Shown: positions 8,604 to 17,430, numbered from the stretch's first letter. The stretch is DNA of 64,000 nt from an uncultured Oscillospiraceae bacterium (GCA_900547095.1 URFG01000002.1:149944-213943); one strand, 5' to 3'. The notes: generated by a model from the letters alone, not told the origin. Made by a program: numbers and translations.

Positions 8604-8636
8604 AAATGCGTATCCGATTTATTCGGATACGCATTT
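8604..8636 (-). terminator. Terminator of the glycoside hydrolase gene
   Basis: A perfect 14-bp stem (8604-8617 with 8623-8636) is followed on the minus strand by a T-run, 15 bases after the stop of the hydrolase gene. Confidence 0.9.
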
Positions 8637-8650
8637 AATAATTATTAAGT

Positions 8651-11611
8651 TTAAATTTCGGCGCCGAAAAGCACAAAGCTGTAATTGTCGGTCCAAATGG
8701 GAGAGTTCGGATCTACAGGCCAACTTAATTTATTTGTAAAAGTTGCAGGTCCTACACTGTAAACCTCGCCGCAGGGCTTATGGTGCGGACCTAACAGGTT
8801 TCTGTTTCCGGAGAGGAATTCTATTTCTAAGGTGTTTTCTCCATCGTTTAAAAGCTTTGTAACATTGAGCTTAAACGGAGCAAAGCAAAGGTCACCTGCT
8901 TTTTTGCCGTTGATATAAACTATCGCGGCAGGACTGTTCAGTTTATTAAACGAAATAAAGTAATCTTTATTTTCATCTTTTTCGATTTTAAACTTTTGCA
9001 TAAGCGTCATTTTACCGCTGAAGAACCAAAATCCCGAAACGGTGATATTATTGATATCGACCTTGGTGCTTTTATCGGTTAAACTGAAATCCTTTGTTCC
9101 GAACACCGTATGCCTTTCGCCGAGCGAATAATCACCTTTCATATTTACTCCGAAATCACCTGAAAGATAGATACTTTCAAGCTCTGTATCATAAGTGAGC
9201 TTGTTTCGCTCTGTTTCACAGATCTTCGGATCAAGGCAAACTCTGTAAACATCGGGGCGCTGATAGAATTTTCCTTTTAAGATTATTTCATTTTCACCGG
9301 CGTTTACATATTCTTCAATCACGGTTTTTCTAACAGACCAATCGAAGAATTCTCCGCAGTCTTTGAATTCAAAAGGTTTGCCGTTTATTTCAAATGAGAA
9401 TTTTTCAGGCGTTTCAAGGCAGAGCATTAAGCCTTTAAGGCAGTTTTTGTTTTCAGCAAAGAATTTGAATTTAAGCTCGATATCACAGCTTCTTCCGAGG
9501 TTTAAAAGTTCATCCTGAAGAATAATCACAGCCTTTTCTTCCTGCCAATCGGAGCCGTCAATGCGATATTCGCATTTATCAAGAGTAAGGGAATTAAGAT
9601 TGCTCTTTACAATGGTGAATTCATTTTTAAGAGGAATATTTATTTCTTCTTTCTCTTTAAGTTTTACAGCTTTTGATTTTTCGTCTGTAATTAAAATGTA
9701 ACTTGAATAGATATCAAAATCAAGAGTTAGGCTTGTTTTACCGGCGGAAATATTGCTGCTTAATTTTTCTTCTTCAAGCGAGATCATATCTAATGAAGAC
9801 AGCGAATATTCGCCGTTAATTGTAATATCGGCTTTAAATTTATTTTCCGATAGATTTACAAGATAATAGATATATCTTCCGTCGTCAGTCTTTTTAATCA
9901 GAACATTTAAATCGGGATTCTCATTGCCGTTAGTTTCGGCGCTTATAGAAGAGTCTTTTTCAACATAAGGCTTAATCTCACCGGCATTTTCTATTATCTT
10001 AATATCTTTGCAAAGCGCATTTAGTCTATCGCTTTTAACACCGTCAACAAGATAAGGCAAGCTCTTTATTGCAAAGATTTTACCGCCCTGTTCTTTGAAT
10101 ACTTCAAAGAGCCTTAATGTGTTTTCACTAATTGAAATTGCCTGAGGAAGAACGATAACCGAATATCCGCATTTACCTATATGCAGCTTTCCGTCTTTAA
10201 CATAAGTGTTCTTCTGCATTAAGGTTTCGTCACCGAAGTGATAGGGGATATGAGCGTTTCTCAACTGAATATCGCAGTTTATAATCGCACCGTTAACTTC
10301 AAAACATTTAGACTTATTTTGAGGGTTAAAAGTAATGAAAGCCGATCTTATCGTATTTAGCACCATAACCGATACCACAGTTTCGGTATTATCAAGCAAA
10401 GCTCCTAAGCGAGTGAAATAATCGGCAAAATATTTGTAGCTAGTTTTAAACCACGGAAGCTGAGTGAAAAGGGAAGCGGGGTAATCTCTTTTTCTGCAGC
10501 CTCTCATAGAATAACCTTCAAGGTGCGGGCAAAGGGAAGTCACTTCGTTTACATACTGCCATTCGGCTATTTTTTTAAGATCGTTCATTCTCACATCCCA
10601 GCCGCAAAGCGCAAAGCTTTCAGTTAAGCTTTTTTTGCCCGATTGAGCGCAGTAGCTACCGAGCTGTTTTGGAGTAAGCACATTTTTAATTTCTCTTCCA
10701 AGCCAATCAATTCCGGGAATATGAAAGTATTGATATGATGCCATTACTCCGCCAGTGGATATAAGCTGTGCGATAAGGTTATCCTCGTTCACCAAATGAC
10801 CTGTGAGCATACAGTTATGCTCTTCGCACCAATCATACATTTGTTTAATGAAATTTTCGCTGAACATTTTTTGAAGCAGGGTATAAAAATCGTTCCTGAA
10901 TTTTTCATAGCCCTCTTCTTCAAAGTATAAAAGAGGAAGATTATCAAGGAGCGAATATCCGTAAGCATTTTCAAAAATTTCGGGAAATTTAAATGTCCAT
11001 GGGGTACGACCATTACTGCCGTACTGTGGTTCGTCGGTAAAAAATCCTTTAAGTCCCTTTCCGAATTCTTTTCCGAATTTTTCATAATACTTGTCGTGAG
11101 TCGTTTTAAGAAAATAAGCGATTGCGTCTTTATTGATTACATCTGTATAATAAGGGTTTATAGAATATGATAAAACAAGATCGTTTTCATCAGGCTTGTC
11201 GGTCTTAACAAACCCTTTTTCGGTCTTTTTATAAATTCCTATTATGTTTTTAATTTCCAAATCAGGCTTATAAGAGCCTACAACTATGTTTTTTTGCTGG
11301 AAATCAACTGATTTAGACGGCACTGCGCCGCTTGCAAAACCGCTCGGCCAGCCGTTTTCATCGTAAGCCCAGGCTTCCATACCGAGCTCTTTGGCTTTCT
11401 TTATGCAGGCATTTATAGCGTCAAACCATTTTTCGCCCATATATTCGGTAGTAAGACCGCCTCTTGCGTGCATAAAAAACCCGTTTATTCCGGCTTTTTT
11501 CATTTCTTCTATCTGGTTTAAAAGTTCCGGGACTTCAAGTTCGTCATTCCAGCTCCAAAATGGTCTTACAGCATTTTCATCGGAAATTTCGTTTAATTTT
11601 TTAATATCCAT
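8651..11611 (-). CDS. Large glycoside hydrolase, GH106-like
   Basis: A 986-residue protein without a signal peptide, so intracellular. The N-terminal part (PFWSWNDEL, then GFFMHARGGL and AWAYDENGWPSG before residue 95) is a TIM-barrel start seen in large bacterial hydrolases annotated as GH106-like alpha-L-rhamnosidases. DEPQYGSNG near residue 193 and LTESFALCGWD near 328 are likely active-site strands. The C-terminal 120 residues, including a GFWFFSG strand and FLSGNRNLLGPHH, form a GH2-type sugar-binding jelly roll. A CGGAGGG site precedes the ATG. It faces the ROK kinase, SIS isomerase and symporter genes, suggesting one carbohydrate-use locus. The exact sugar is not readable. Confidence 0.7.
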   Translation of the reverse strand: MDIKKLNEISDENAVRPFWSWNDELEVPELLNQIEEMKKAGINGFFMHARGGLTTEYMGEKWFDAINACIKKAKELGMEAWAYDENGWPSGFASGAVPSKSVDFQQKNIVVGSYKPDLEIKNIIGIYKKTEKGFVKTDKPDENDLVLSYSINPYYTDVINKDAIAYFLKTTHDKYYEKFGKEFGKGLKGFFTDEPQYGSNGRTPWTFKFPEIFENAYGYSLLDNLPLLYFEEEGYEKFRNDFYTLLQKMFSENFIKQMYDWCEEHNCMLTGHLVNEDNLIAQLISTGGVMASYQYFHIPGIDWLGREIKNVLTPKQLGSYCAQSGKKSLTESFALCGWDVRMNDLKKIAEWQYVNEVTSLCPHLEGYSMRGCRKRDYPASLFTQLPWFKTSYKYFADYFTRLGALLDNTETVVSVMVLNTIRSAFITFNPQNKSKCFEVNGAIINCDIQLRNAHIPYHFGDETLMQKNTYVKDGKLHIGKCGYSVIVLPQAISISENTLRLFEVFKEQGGKIFAIKSLPYLVDGVKSDRLNALCKDIKIIENAGEIKPYVEKDSSISAETNGNENPDLNVLIKKTDDGRYIYYLVNLSENKFKADITINGEYSLSSLDMISLEEEKLSSNISAGKTSLTLDFDIYSSYILITDEKSKAVKLKEKEEINIPLKNEFTIVKSNLNSLTLDKCEYRIDGSDWQEEKAVIILQDELLNLGRSCDIELKFKFFAENKNCLKGLMLCLETPEKFSFEINGKPFEFKDCGEFFDWSVRKTVIEEYVNAGENEIILKGKFYQRPDVYRVCLDPKICETERNKLTYDTELESIYLSGDFGVNMKGDYSLGERHTVFGTKDFSLTDKSTKVDINNITVSGFWFFSGKMTLMQKFKIEKDENKDYFISFNKLNSPAAIVYINGKKAGDLCFAPFKLNVTKLLNDGENTLEIEFLSGNRNLLGPHHKPCGEVYSVGPATFTNKLSWPVDPNSPIWTDNYSFVLFGAEI

Positions 11612-11681
11612 AACAACCCTCCGTTAATATCTGTATTATAATATTTATATATAAAAAAGTCTATAGTTTTTTCTGTTAATA

Positions 11682-11709
11682 TTGACAAATTTTTTCGATG
11701 TGATAAAAT
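11682..11709 (+). promoter_or_regulatory. Promoter of the ROK kinase-SIS isomerase operon
   Basis: TTGACA, a 16-base spacer, then TAAAAT; about 37 bases before the kinase gene. The hydrolase gene is transcribed away from the same 134-base gap. Confidence 0.75.
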
Positions 11710-11745
11710 ATCATTGAAAAGAAAAATATTACTCGGAGGGGTTAA

Positions 11746-12696
11746 ATGAATTTACTTGGATTTGATATCGGCGGAACAAAATGTGCCGTTATTTCCGGTT
11801 CTTTTATAGACGGAGAAATTGAGATAGTGGATAAGAAAAAAATTGCTACTGATCTTTCTATCGCTCCCGAAAAAATGATCGATAAGCTTATAGATCTTGC
11901 GAAATCTCTTAAGAAAAACGGGGATTTTGAAGCGGTCGGAATTTCCTGCGGAGGACCTTTAAGCTCTAAAGACGGTGTGATACTCGGTCCGCCGAATCTT
12001 CTCGGTTGGACTCACGTTGAAATAGTTAAACAGATTAAGGAAAGCTTTAATATTCCTGTTTTTCTTCAGAATGACGCTAATGCCTGCGCGGTTGCAGAAT
12101 GGAAATTCGGCGCCGCAAAAGGCTGCGATAATGCGGTGTTTCTCACTTTCGGAACAGGGCTCGGAGCCGGACTTATTATTGACGGTAAGCTTTATTCCGG
12201 AACTAATGACAATGCAGGCGAATGCGGGCACATAAGACTTGAAAAGTTCGGCCCCGTAGGCTTTCATAAAGCAGGCTCTTTTGAGGGATTCTGCAGCGGA
12301 GGCGGTCTTGCGCAGTTAGGCTATCAGATGGCGCTCGAGCAGGTTCAGCAGGGGAAATATCCGATGTATTTCAAGCCCGGAATGAAACCTGAAGATGTTA
12401 CTGCCAAAACCGTTGCCGACGCGGCTGACGCAGGCGACGAAACTGCAATAAATGTTTACAAGACCTGCGGAACATATTTAGGCAAGGGGCTAAGCATTTT
12501 AATCGATATTCTCAATCCTCAAAAAATCGTTATCGGAAGCATTTACGCAAGATCCGAGAATCTTTTGGCTGAAGCCTGCAAAGCAGAAATTAAAAAAGAA
12601 GCATTGTCTGCCGCGGCAGAGGTCTGCGAGATCGTGCCCGCAGAACTTTCGGAAAAAATCGGCGATTATGCCGCAATAGCTACCGCTTTATTATAA
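11746..12696 (+). CDS. ROK-family sugar kinase
   Basis: A 316-residue protein starting FDIGGTKCAV, the ROK phosphate-1 loop, with LQNDANACAVAEW (catalytic Asp) near residue 105 and FGTGLGAGLIIDG near 132. It phosphorylates a hexose or amino sugar with ATP. The usual ROK zinc motif CxCGxxGCxE is absent: after GECGHIRLEKFGP the sequence goes to EGFCSGGGLAQLG, so the zinc-stabilised loop is altered. A strong CGGAGGGG site precedes the ATG, and the SIS gene starts 12 bases after the stop. Glucose, N-acetylglucosamine and N-acetylmannosamine are all possible substrates. Confidence 0.85.
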   Translation: MNLLGFDIGGTKCAVISGSFIDGEIEIVDKKKIATDLSIAPEKMIDKLIDLAKSLKKNGDFEAVGISCGGPLSSKDGVILGPPNLLGWTHVEIVKQIKESFNIPVFLQNDANACAVAEWKFGAAKGCDNAVFLTFGTGLGAGLIIDGKLYSGTNDNAGECGHIRLEKFGPVGFHKAGSFEGFCSGGGLAQLGYQMALEQVQQGKYPMYFKPGMKPEDVTAKTVADAADAGDETAINVYKTCGTYLGKGLSILIDILNPQKIVIGSIYARSENLLAEACKAEIKKEALSAAAEVCEIVPAELSEKIGDYAAIATALL

Positions 12697-12708
12697 GGAG
12701 ATTTAATT

Positions 12709-13335
12709 ATGTTAAATGAATTACTTTCAAGATATCCTAACCTCTCTTCCTGCAAAGAAGATTTGAAAAAAGCCGCCGAGGCACTTATCAAATGTTATGA
12801 AAGCGGCGGAAAGCTTATGATCTGCGGTAACGGCGGAAGCTGTGCCGATTCCGATCATATAGTAGGCGAGCTTATGAAAGGCTTTCTTAAAAAGCGCCCT
12901 TTAACTGATGAGAAAAAGGCTGAAATGAAGAAAAACTGCCCCGAGCTTGACAATGAGATTTTAAATAAACTTCAGTACGGTCTTCCGGCAGTAGCTCTTA
13001 CTACTTTGAATGCCGTAAACACTGCTTTTTGCAACGATGTCGATCCTAATCTTATCTTTGCACAGGATGTTATGGCGCTGGGTAAGAAAGGCGACGTGCT
13101 GATAAGCATAAGCACTTCGGGCAACTCGGTAAACGGCAATGCCGCGGCTAAAGTGGCAAAAGCATTAGGAATAACAGTTATAGCTTTAACCGGCGCTAAA
13201 GGCGGCAAACTTAACGAGGTTGCGGATATCTGCATCAAAGTTCCTGAAACCGAAACCTTTAAAGTTCAGGAGCTTCATTTGCCTGTATATCACTATCTTT
13301 GCGCAGCTACTGAAGAGCATTTTTATAAGGCTTAA
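12709..13335 (+). CDS. SIS-domain phosphosugar isomerase, GmhA-like
   Basis: A 208-residue SIS protein. ICGNGGSCADSDHIVGEL near residue 39 and ISTSGNS near 135 are the phosphosugar-binding loops. The metal-ligand set of GmhA appears conserved: His and Glu in DHIVGEL, Gln and His in VQELHLPVYH. That points to sedoheptulose-7-phosphate isomerase or a close relative. It has an insertion of about 20 residues (around KRPLTDEKKAEMKK to NEILNKLQ) compared with E. coli GmhA as I remember it. Pairing with a ROK kinase instead of an HldE-type kinase leaves the true substrate open. Confidence 0.8.
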   Translation: MLNELLSRYPNLSSCKEDLKKAAEALIKCYESGGKLMICGNGGSCADSDHIVGELMKGFLKKRPLTDEKKAEMKKNCPELDNEILNKLQYGLPAVALTTLNAVNTAFCNDVDPNLIFAQDVMALGKKGDVLISISTSGNSVNGNAAAKVAKALGITVIALTGAKGGKLNEVADICIKVPETETFKVQELHLPVYHYLCAATEEHFYKA

Positions 13336-13350
13336 AGCGATATTTATTTT

Positions 13351-13377
13351 AAAATCTCCCGAAAGGGAGATTTTTTT
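13351..13377 (+). terminator. Terminator after the SIS gene
   Basis: A 10-bp stem (13351-13360 with 13365-13374) has a GAAA loop and merges into a T-run. Confidence 0.93.
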
Positions 13378-13378
13378 G

Positions 13379-13407
13379 TTGAAAAAAATAAATTATTGTA
13401 GTATAAT
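13379..13407 (+). promoter_or_regulatory. Promoter of the putP-like gene
   Basis: TTGAAA, 17 bases, TATAAT, starting immediately after the preceding terminator. Confidence 0.75.
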
Positions 13408-13437
13408 ATTTCCATATTTTTATTTTGGGGGATTATT

Positions 13438-14979
13438 ATGACTAATGCGGTAATTTGCACTTTAATTGCAATAGTGTTATATCTTCTTGCAATGCTCGGA
13501 GTAGGAGCATATTTTTCTAAAAGGAATAAAAATTCTACTGACTTTTATCTCGGCGGAAGAAAGCTTGGTCCTTTAGTTACAGCGATGAGCGCAGAAGCTT
13601 CCGATATGAGCGCTTATCTGCTTATGGGTATACCGGGGCTTACTTTAATGTGCGGTCTTGCAGAGGCCACATGGACTGCAATAGGTCTTGCAATAGGAAC
13701 ATATCTCAATTGGTTGTTTGTCGCTAAAAGACTTCGTAAATATTCGGAAAAGATAGACGCTGTTACAATTCCCGAATACTTTTCAAAGAGATTCGGTGAT
13801 AATAAATACATTCTATCCGTAATAGCGGCTTTGGTTATTATTGTTTTCTTCGTTCCTTATACTGCATCAGGATTTTCCGCCTGCGGAAAGCTATTTGCGA
13901 GTATGTTCGGAATGCAGTATAAAACAGCTATGATCCTGAGCGCAGTTATTATCGTTGGTTACTGCACGATGGGAGGATTTTTAGCCGCTTCCATAACAGA
14001 CCTGATTCAGAGCATTGTTATGACTGTCGCTTTGTTTGTCGTTTTAGGCTTAAGTGAGGGAATTATCGGCGGATTTGACAGTATTTTTGAGTCCGCAAAG
14101 AATATGACCGGATATTTTGACCTCTTTAAAGGATTTGATGTTGCCGATTCAAAAACGGGAAGTTTCGGCATTTTCTCGGTTATAACTACTTTAGCCTGGG
14201 GTTTAGGTTATTTCGGAATGCCTCACATTCTTTTAAGATTTATGGCTATCGATGATCCTAAGAAATTAAAGGTTTCAAGAAGAATTGCGTCTATTTGGGT
14301 TGTAATTTCATTAGGCATTGCAGTTTTGATAGGCGTTGCGGGTCTTGCACTTGTAAATAACGGAATAATAGATAAATATGAATCGGCTTCTGCAGCAGAA
14401 TCTATCATAGTTGATATTTCGAGATTTTTATCCACAAGAGGATATATTCCGGCATTTATCGCGGGAATATTCATTTCGGGAATTTTGGCTTCAACAATGT
14501 CCACTGCGGACTCTCAGCTCATAGCTGCTTCTTCAAGCGTTACAAAGGATATACTTGTAAACACCTTTAAAATGAAACTCTCCGAAAAAAAGGAAATGGT
14601 TATCGCAAGACTAAGCGTTATCTTTATCTCTGTTATTGCTGTAATTCTCGCACTTGATCCTAACGGATCTGTTTTCAGAATAGTATCATTTGCATGGGCA
14701 GGCTTCGGCGCCGCATTCGGTCCCGTTATGCTCTTCTCACTTTTATGGAAGAGAACTACAAAATGGGGAGCCCTCGCAGGAATTTTAAGCGGCGGAGCAA
14801 TAGTATTTATCTGGAAATATGTTATAGCAAAACTCGGCGGAATTTTCGCGATTTATGAGCTTTTCCCGGCTTTTGTTATAAGCGCTGTATTTATTATCAT
14901 TGTAAGTCTTTTGACCAAAGCTCCCGATAAATCGATAACAGATACATTTGATAGCGTTAAAACCTCGCTTAAAGATTGA
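13438..14979 (+). CDS. putP: Sodium/solute symporter, PutP-like (proline)
   Basis: A 513-residue membrane protein of the sodium:solute symporter family with about 13 hydrophobic spans. The N-terminus has DFYLGGRKLGPLVTAMSAEASDMSAYL, close to the PutP signature in which the Ser/Ala/Asp residues line the sodium and proline sites. FISGILASTMSTADSQL near residue 348 is the conserved TM8 sodium-site helix. Length and motifs fit proline uptake best, though other SSS substrates cannot be excluded. Own promoter and terminator; monocistronic. Confidence 0.85.
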   Translation: MTNAVICTLIAIVLYLLAMLGVGAYFSKRNKNSTDFYLGGRKLGPLVTAMSAEASDMSAYLLMGIPGLTLMCGLAEATWTAIGLAIGTYLNWLFVAKRLRKYSEKIDAVTIPEYFSKRFGDNKYILSVIAALVIIVFFVPYTASGFSACGKLFASMFGMQYKTAMILSAVIIVGYCTMGGFLAASITDLIQSIVMTVALFVVLGLSEGIIGGFDSIFESAKNMTGYFDLFKGFDVADSKTGSFGIFSVITTLAWGLGYFGMPHILLRFMAIDDPKKLKVSRRIASIWVVISLGIAVLIGVAGLALVNNGIIDKYESASAAESIIVDISRFLSTRGYIPAFIAGIFISGILASTMSTADSQLIAASSSVTKDILVNTFKMKLSEKKEMVIARLSVIFISVIAVILALDPNGSVFRIVSFAWAGFGAAFGPVMLFSLLWKRTTKWGALAGILSGGAIVFIWKYVIAKLGGIFAIYELFPAFVISAVFIIIVSLLTKAPDKSITDTFDSVKTSLKD

Positions 14980-14995
14980 TTTTTGAGAAAAAAAA

Positions 14996-15016
14996 CCGCC
15001 GATTTCGGCGGCTTTT
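14996..15016 (+). terminator. Terminator of the putP-like gene
   Basis: A 7-bp G+C-only-cored stem (CCGCCGA with TCGGCGG) is followed by CTTTTTATTTTTTT. Confidence 0.9.
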
Positions 15017-15107
15017 TATTTTTTTCGGCAATAATTATAAAGATGTTTTACTTTTTATCGATTATGTGATAAAATAATATATGTAAAAACTTTGCAAGGA
15101 GAAATGT

Positions 15108-16046
15108 ATGAACCTGTTGCATATGAAATATGCCGTAATGGTTGCCAAAACCAATTCGATAAATAAAGCTGCGAAAGAGCTTTTTGTCGGTCAGTCGGCG
15201 CTAAGCCGCGCTATTAAAGAACTTGAAGCTGACCTCGGGATTTCTCTTTTTGAGCGCAGTGCCAAGGGTATGACTTTAACTGCCGAGGGAGAAACTTTCA
15301 TCGATTGCGCCGAGAATATTCTAAGCCGCGTAGATATGGTTGAGAATATGTTTAAAAAGGATAAAACGGAAAAGCTTAAATTTTCCGTTTCTGTTCCGCG
15401 CGCAAGCTATATTTCCTATGCTTTTGCCGAATTTTCAAAAACTCTTAAAAATGATGTCAATGCAGAAATCTATTACCGTGAAACCAATTCTATGAGAACT
15501 CTTAAAAATGTTCTTGAAGAAAACTATAAGCTCGGAATAGTCAGATACGCGGAAACTTATGATAAATATTATAAGGATCTTTTTAAAGAAAAAAATCTTA
15601 ATTGCGAGCTTGTGTGCGAGTTTAAATATAATCTTGTTGTAAGCAAAGATAGCGAACTTGCAAGCGAGAAAGATTTAAGCGATGAAAATCTCTGCGGATA
15701 CACAGAAATTGCCCACGCGGATCCTTATGTGCCTTCGCTGCCGTTTGCGGAGGTAAAAAAAGAAGAATTTTCAAAAAACGTAAAAAACAGGATATTTGTG
15801 TTTGACAGAGCAAGTCAATTTGAGCTTCTCGCAAAAAATAAAAACACATTTATGTGGGTTTCTCCCATTCCCGAAGATCTGCTTTCAAGATACGGCTTAA
15901 TTCAGCTTGATTCCGTTAAAAGTGATAGAATTTATAAGGATATGATTATCTATAAAAAAGATCATTCGCTTTCAAAACTCGATAAGTTGTTTATTGAAAA
16001 ACTTATTTATTCAAAAAGAAAAATAATTACGACTACCGGTTATTAA
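15108..16046 (+). CDS. LysR-family transcription regulator
   Basis: A 312-residue LysR-type regulator. The N-terminal winged helix-turn-helix is clear (MKYAVMVAKTNSINKAAKEL then VGQSALSRAIKELEADLGISLFER), followed by the linker helix and a periplasmic-binding-protein-like effector domain. A SinglE AAGGAG site sits before the ATG. It is transcribed in the same direction as, and directly upstream of, the sensory-hydrogenase operon, with a 105-base gap that holds two palindromes. Control of that operon is plausible. The effector is unknown. Confidence 0.88.
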   Translation: MNLLHMKYAVMVAKTNSINKAAKELFVGQSALSRAIKELEADLGISLFERSAKGMTLTAEGETFIDCAENILSRVDMVENMFKKDKTEKLKFSVSVPRASYISYAFAEFSKTLKNDVNAEIYYRETNSMRTLKNVLEENYKLGIVRYAETYDKYYKDLFKEKNLNCELVCEFKYNLVVSKDSELASEKDLSDENLCGYTEIAHADPYVPSLPFAEVKKEEFSKNVKNRIFVFDRASQFELLAKNKNTFMWVSPIPEDLLSRYGLIQLDSVKSDRIYKDMIIYKKDHSLSKLDKLFIEKLIYSKRKIITTTGY

Positions 16047-16050
16047 TTTA

Positions 16051-16099
16051 TTGCAATACCCATATGCAAAAACAGCAATACACAAAATAAATTTATTTT
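16051..16099. promoter_or_regulatory. Two palindromes upstream of the hydrogenase operon (candidate operators)
   Basis: TTGCA-N9-TGCAA at 16051-16069 fits the T-N11-A form of LysR-type binding sites. The perfect 16-base palindrome AAAATAAATTTATTTT occupies 16084-16099. Both lie in the 105-base gap between the LysR gene and the kinase-like gene. Operator function is inferred from form and position only. Confidence 0.45.
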
Positions 16100-16151
16100 G
16101 ATAAAATTATACTTAAAAGATGATTTTTAAGCGCTAAAGGAGTAAAAAAAT

Positions 16152-16883
16152 ATGAATCTCGACAGAATTATTGCTGTCAGAAATAATAAAACCTTATATA
16201 GAGATAAGGACAGATGCTTAAAGGTCTTTTGTGAGGAGCACACAAAAGCAGGAGTCTTCAGCGAAGCACTTAATCAGATAAGAATGGAAGAAAAGGGCTT
16301 TAATGTTCCTAAAATCTCGGAAGTAACTTCTATAGAAGGTAAATATGTTATAGTTTCCGAATTCATAAAAGGCAAAAATCTATATTCACTTATGGAAGAT
16401 GATCCAGATAAAACCAATGAATATCTTGATCTTTTTACCGATCTTCAGATAAAAATAAATTCGGAAAGCTGCTTAGAACTGAGCAGGCTTAAGGACCGCC
16501 TTAATTATAGGATCTGCGATTCTGATCTTCCCGCAACCGTGAGATACGATCTTCATTTAAGACTTGAAGAAATGCTTAATGAGAGTAAGATCTGCCACGG
16601 CGATTTTTATCCTACAAATATTATTATTTCGGAAGATAATGTTCCCTTTATTCTTGATTGGTCGCACGCAACAGTCGGAAACGCAGCTGCCGACGCCGCA
16701 AGGACATATATCCTCTTCAAGATAAAAGGAAAAGACGAGTATGCAGAAAAATATCTTGAATTATACAGCCAAAAAAGCGGCACCGAAATTTCTTACATAA
16801 AAAAATGGATCCCTGTTGTAGCGGCTTCGCTCAGCATTTCGGCGCGGGAAGAAGAAAGAAAAATTTTATATAAGCTCATTTAA
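16152..16883 (+). CDS. Kinase-like protein of the aminoglycoside phosphotransferase fold
   Basis: A 243-residue protein with eukaryotic-like kinase fold features in APH/choline-kinase order: an N-lobe YVIVSEFIKGKNLYSL hinge near residue 65, the catalytic loop CHGDFYPTNI near 152 (catalytic Asp and Asn) and the metal-binding segment ILDWSHATVGNAAADAART near 173. This is the complete set needed for phosphotransfer. It leads, with a 38-base gap, into the [2Fe-2S] proteins, hydrogenase and phosphatase genes. In that context a signalling kinase opposing the SpoIIE-type phosphatase is more interesting than antibiotic resistance, but its substrate is unknown. Confidence 0.75.
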   Translation: MNLDRIIAVRNNKTLYRDKDRCLKVFCEEHTKAGVFSEALNQIRMEEKGFNVPKISEVTSIEGKYVIVSEFIKGKNLYSLMEDDPDKTNEYLDLFTDLQIKINSESCLELSRLKDRLNYRICDSDLPATVRYDLHLRLEEMLNESKICHGDFYPTNIIISEDNVPFILDWSHATVGNAAADAARTYILFKIKGKDEYAEKYLELYSQKSGTEISYIKKWIPVVAASLSISAREEERKILYKLI

Positions 16884-16921
16884 AACTTTTAAAAATTTTA
16901 ATCGGCAAAAGGAGAAAAATT

Positions 16922-17167
16922 ATGAAAGTAACAGTATGTATAGGATCATCATGTCACATTAAAGGTTCAAGACAGGTAGTGGAAATCCTGCAAAATCTTA
17001 TCGGAAAGAACAATCTATCCGATAAAATCGACCTTTCCGGAACATTTTGTATGGGCAGATGTCAGGAGGGCGTTTGCGTGACGGTAGACGGCGAGTTTTT
17101 CTCAGTTGATCCCGAAACAGCAGAAAGCTTTTTTGAAGAAAATATTTTAAAAAAGGTTGAGATATAA
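16922..17167 (+). CDS. [2Fe-2S] thioredoxin-fold protein 1 (NuoE/HydC-like domain)
   Basis: An 81-residue protein that is essentially one [2Fe-2S] thioredoxin-like domain. Cysteines are spaced CIGSSCH near residue 6 and FCMGRC near residue 42, the C-x4-C...C-x3-C pattern of the NuoE/HydC cluster. It should carry electrons to or from the neighbouring hydrogenase proteins. It has an AAGGAG site, and its TAA stop shares a base with the ATG of the next, homologous gene. Confidence 0.8.
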   Translation: MKVTVCIGSSCHIKGSRQVVEILQNLIGKNNLSDKIDLSGTFCMGRCQEGVCVTVDGEFFSVDPETAESFFEENILKKVEI

Positions 17168-17430
17168 TGATAGTCCAGATCTGCGTAGGCTCTGCCTGTC
17201 ATATTAAAGGCTCCGAAAAATTAGTTGAGCTTTTTCAGAAAGCCATTACGGAAAATAAACTTGATAATGAAATAACTCTTGCCGGAAGCTTTTGCACCGG
17301 AAGATGCAACAGGGAAGGCGTTACCGTCAGTATTGACGATGACGTTTACACCGGTATTACCCCTGAAAAATTCGATGATTTTTTTAAAGATAAAATCTTA
17401 AAAAAACTTCAGAATGAGGTGAGCGGATAA
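17167..17430 (+). CDS. [2Fe-2S] thioredoxin-fold protein 2, tandem paralogue
   Basis: An 87-residue paralogue of the preceding protein, alike over its whole length: CVGSACHIKGS near residue 6 and FCTGRCN near 43 hold the same four cluster cysteines. Both share CHIKGS, so tandem duplication is likely. It overlaps the upstream and downstream genes by one base each, which suggests tight translational coupling and fixed stoichiometry with the sensory hydrogenase. Role inferred: electron-carrying subunit of the HydS-type complex. Confidence 0.8.
   Translation: MIVQICVGSACHIKGSEKLVELFQKAITENKLDNEITLAGSFCTGRCNREGVTVSIDDDVYTGITPEKFDDFFKDKILKKLQNEVSG

Noticed and set aside
8228..8638. 136-residue plus-strand frame opposite the Na/Pi cotransporter
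   Set aside because: It is a shadow of the clearly supported minus-strand gene, with no promoter or ribosome site.
16152..16883. Aminoglycoside-resistance kinase interpretation
   Set aside because: The fold matches but the operon context is redox signalling, and resistance needs substrate evidence that is not in the sequence.
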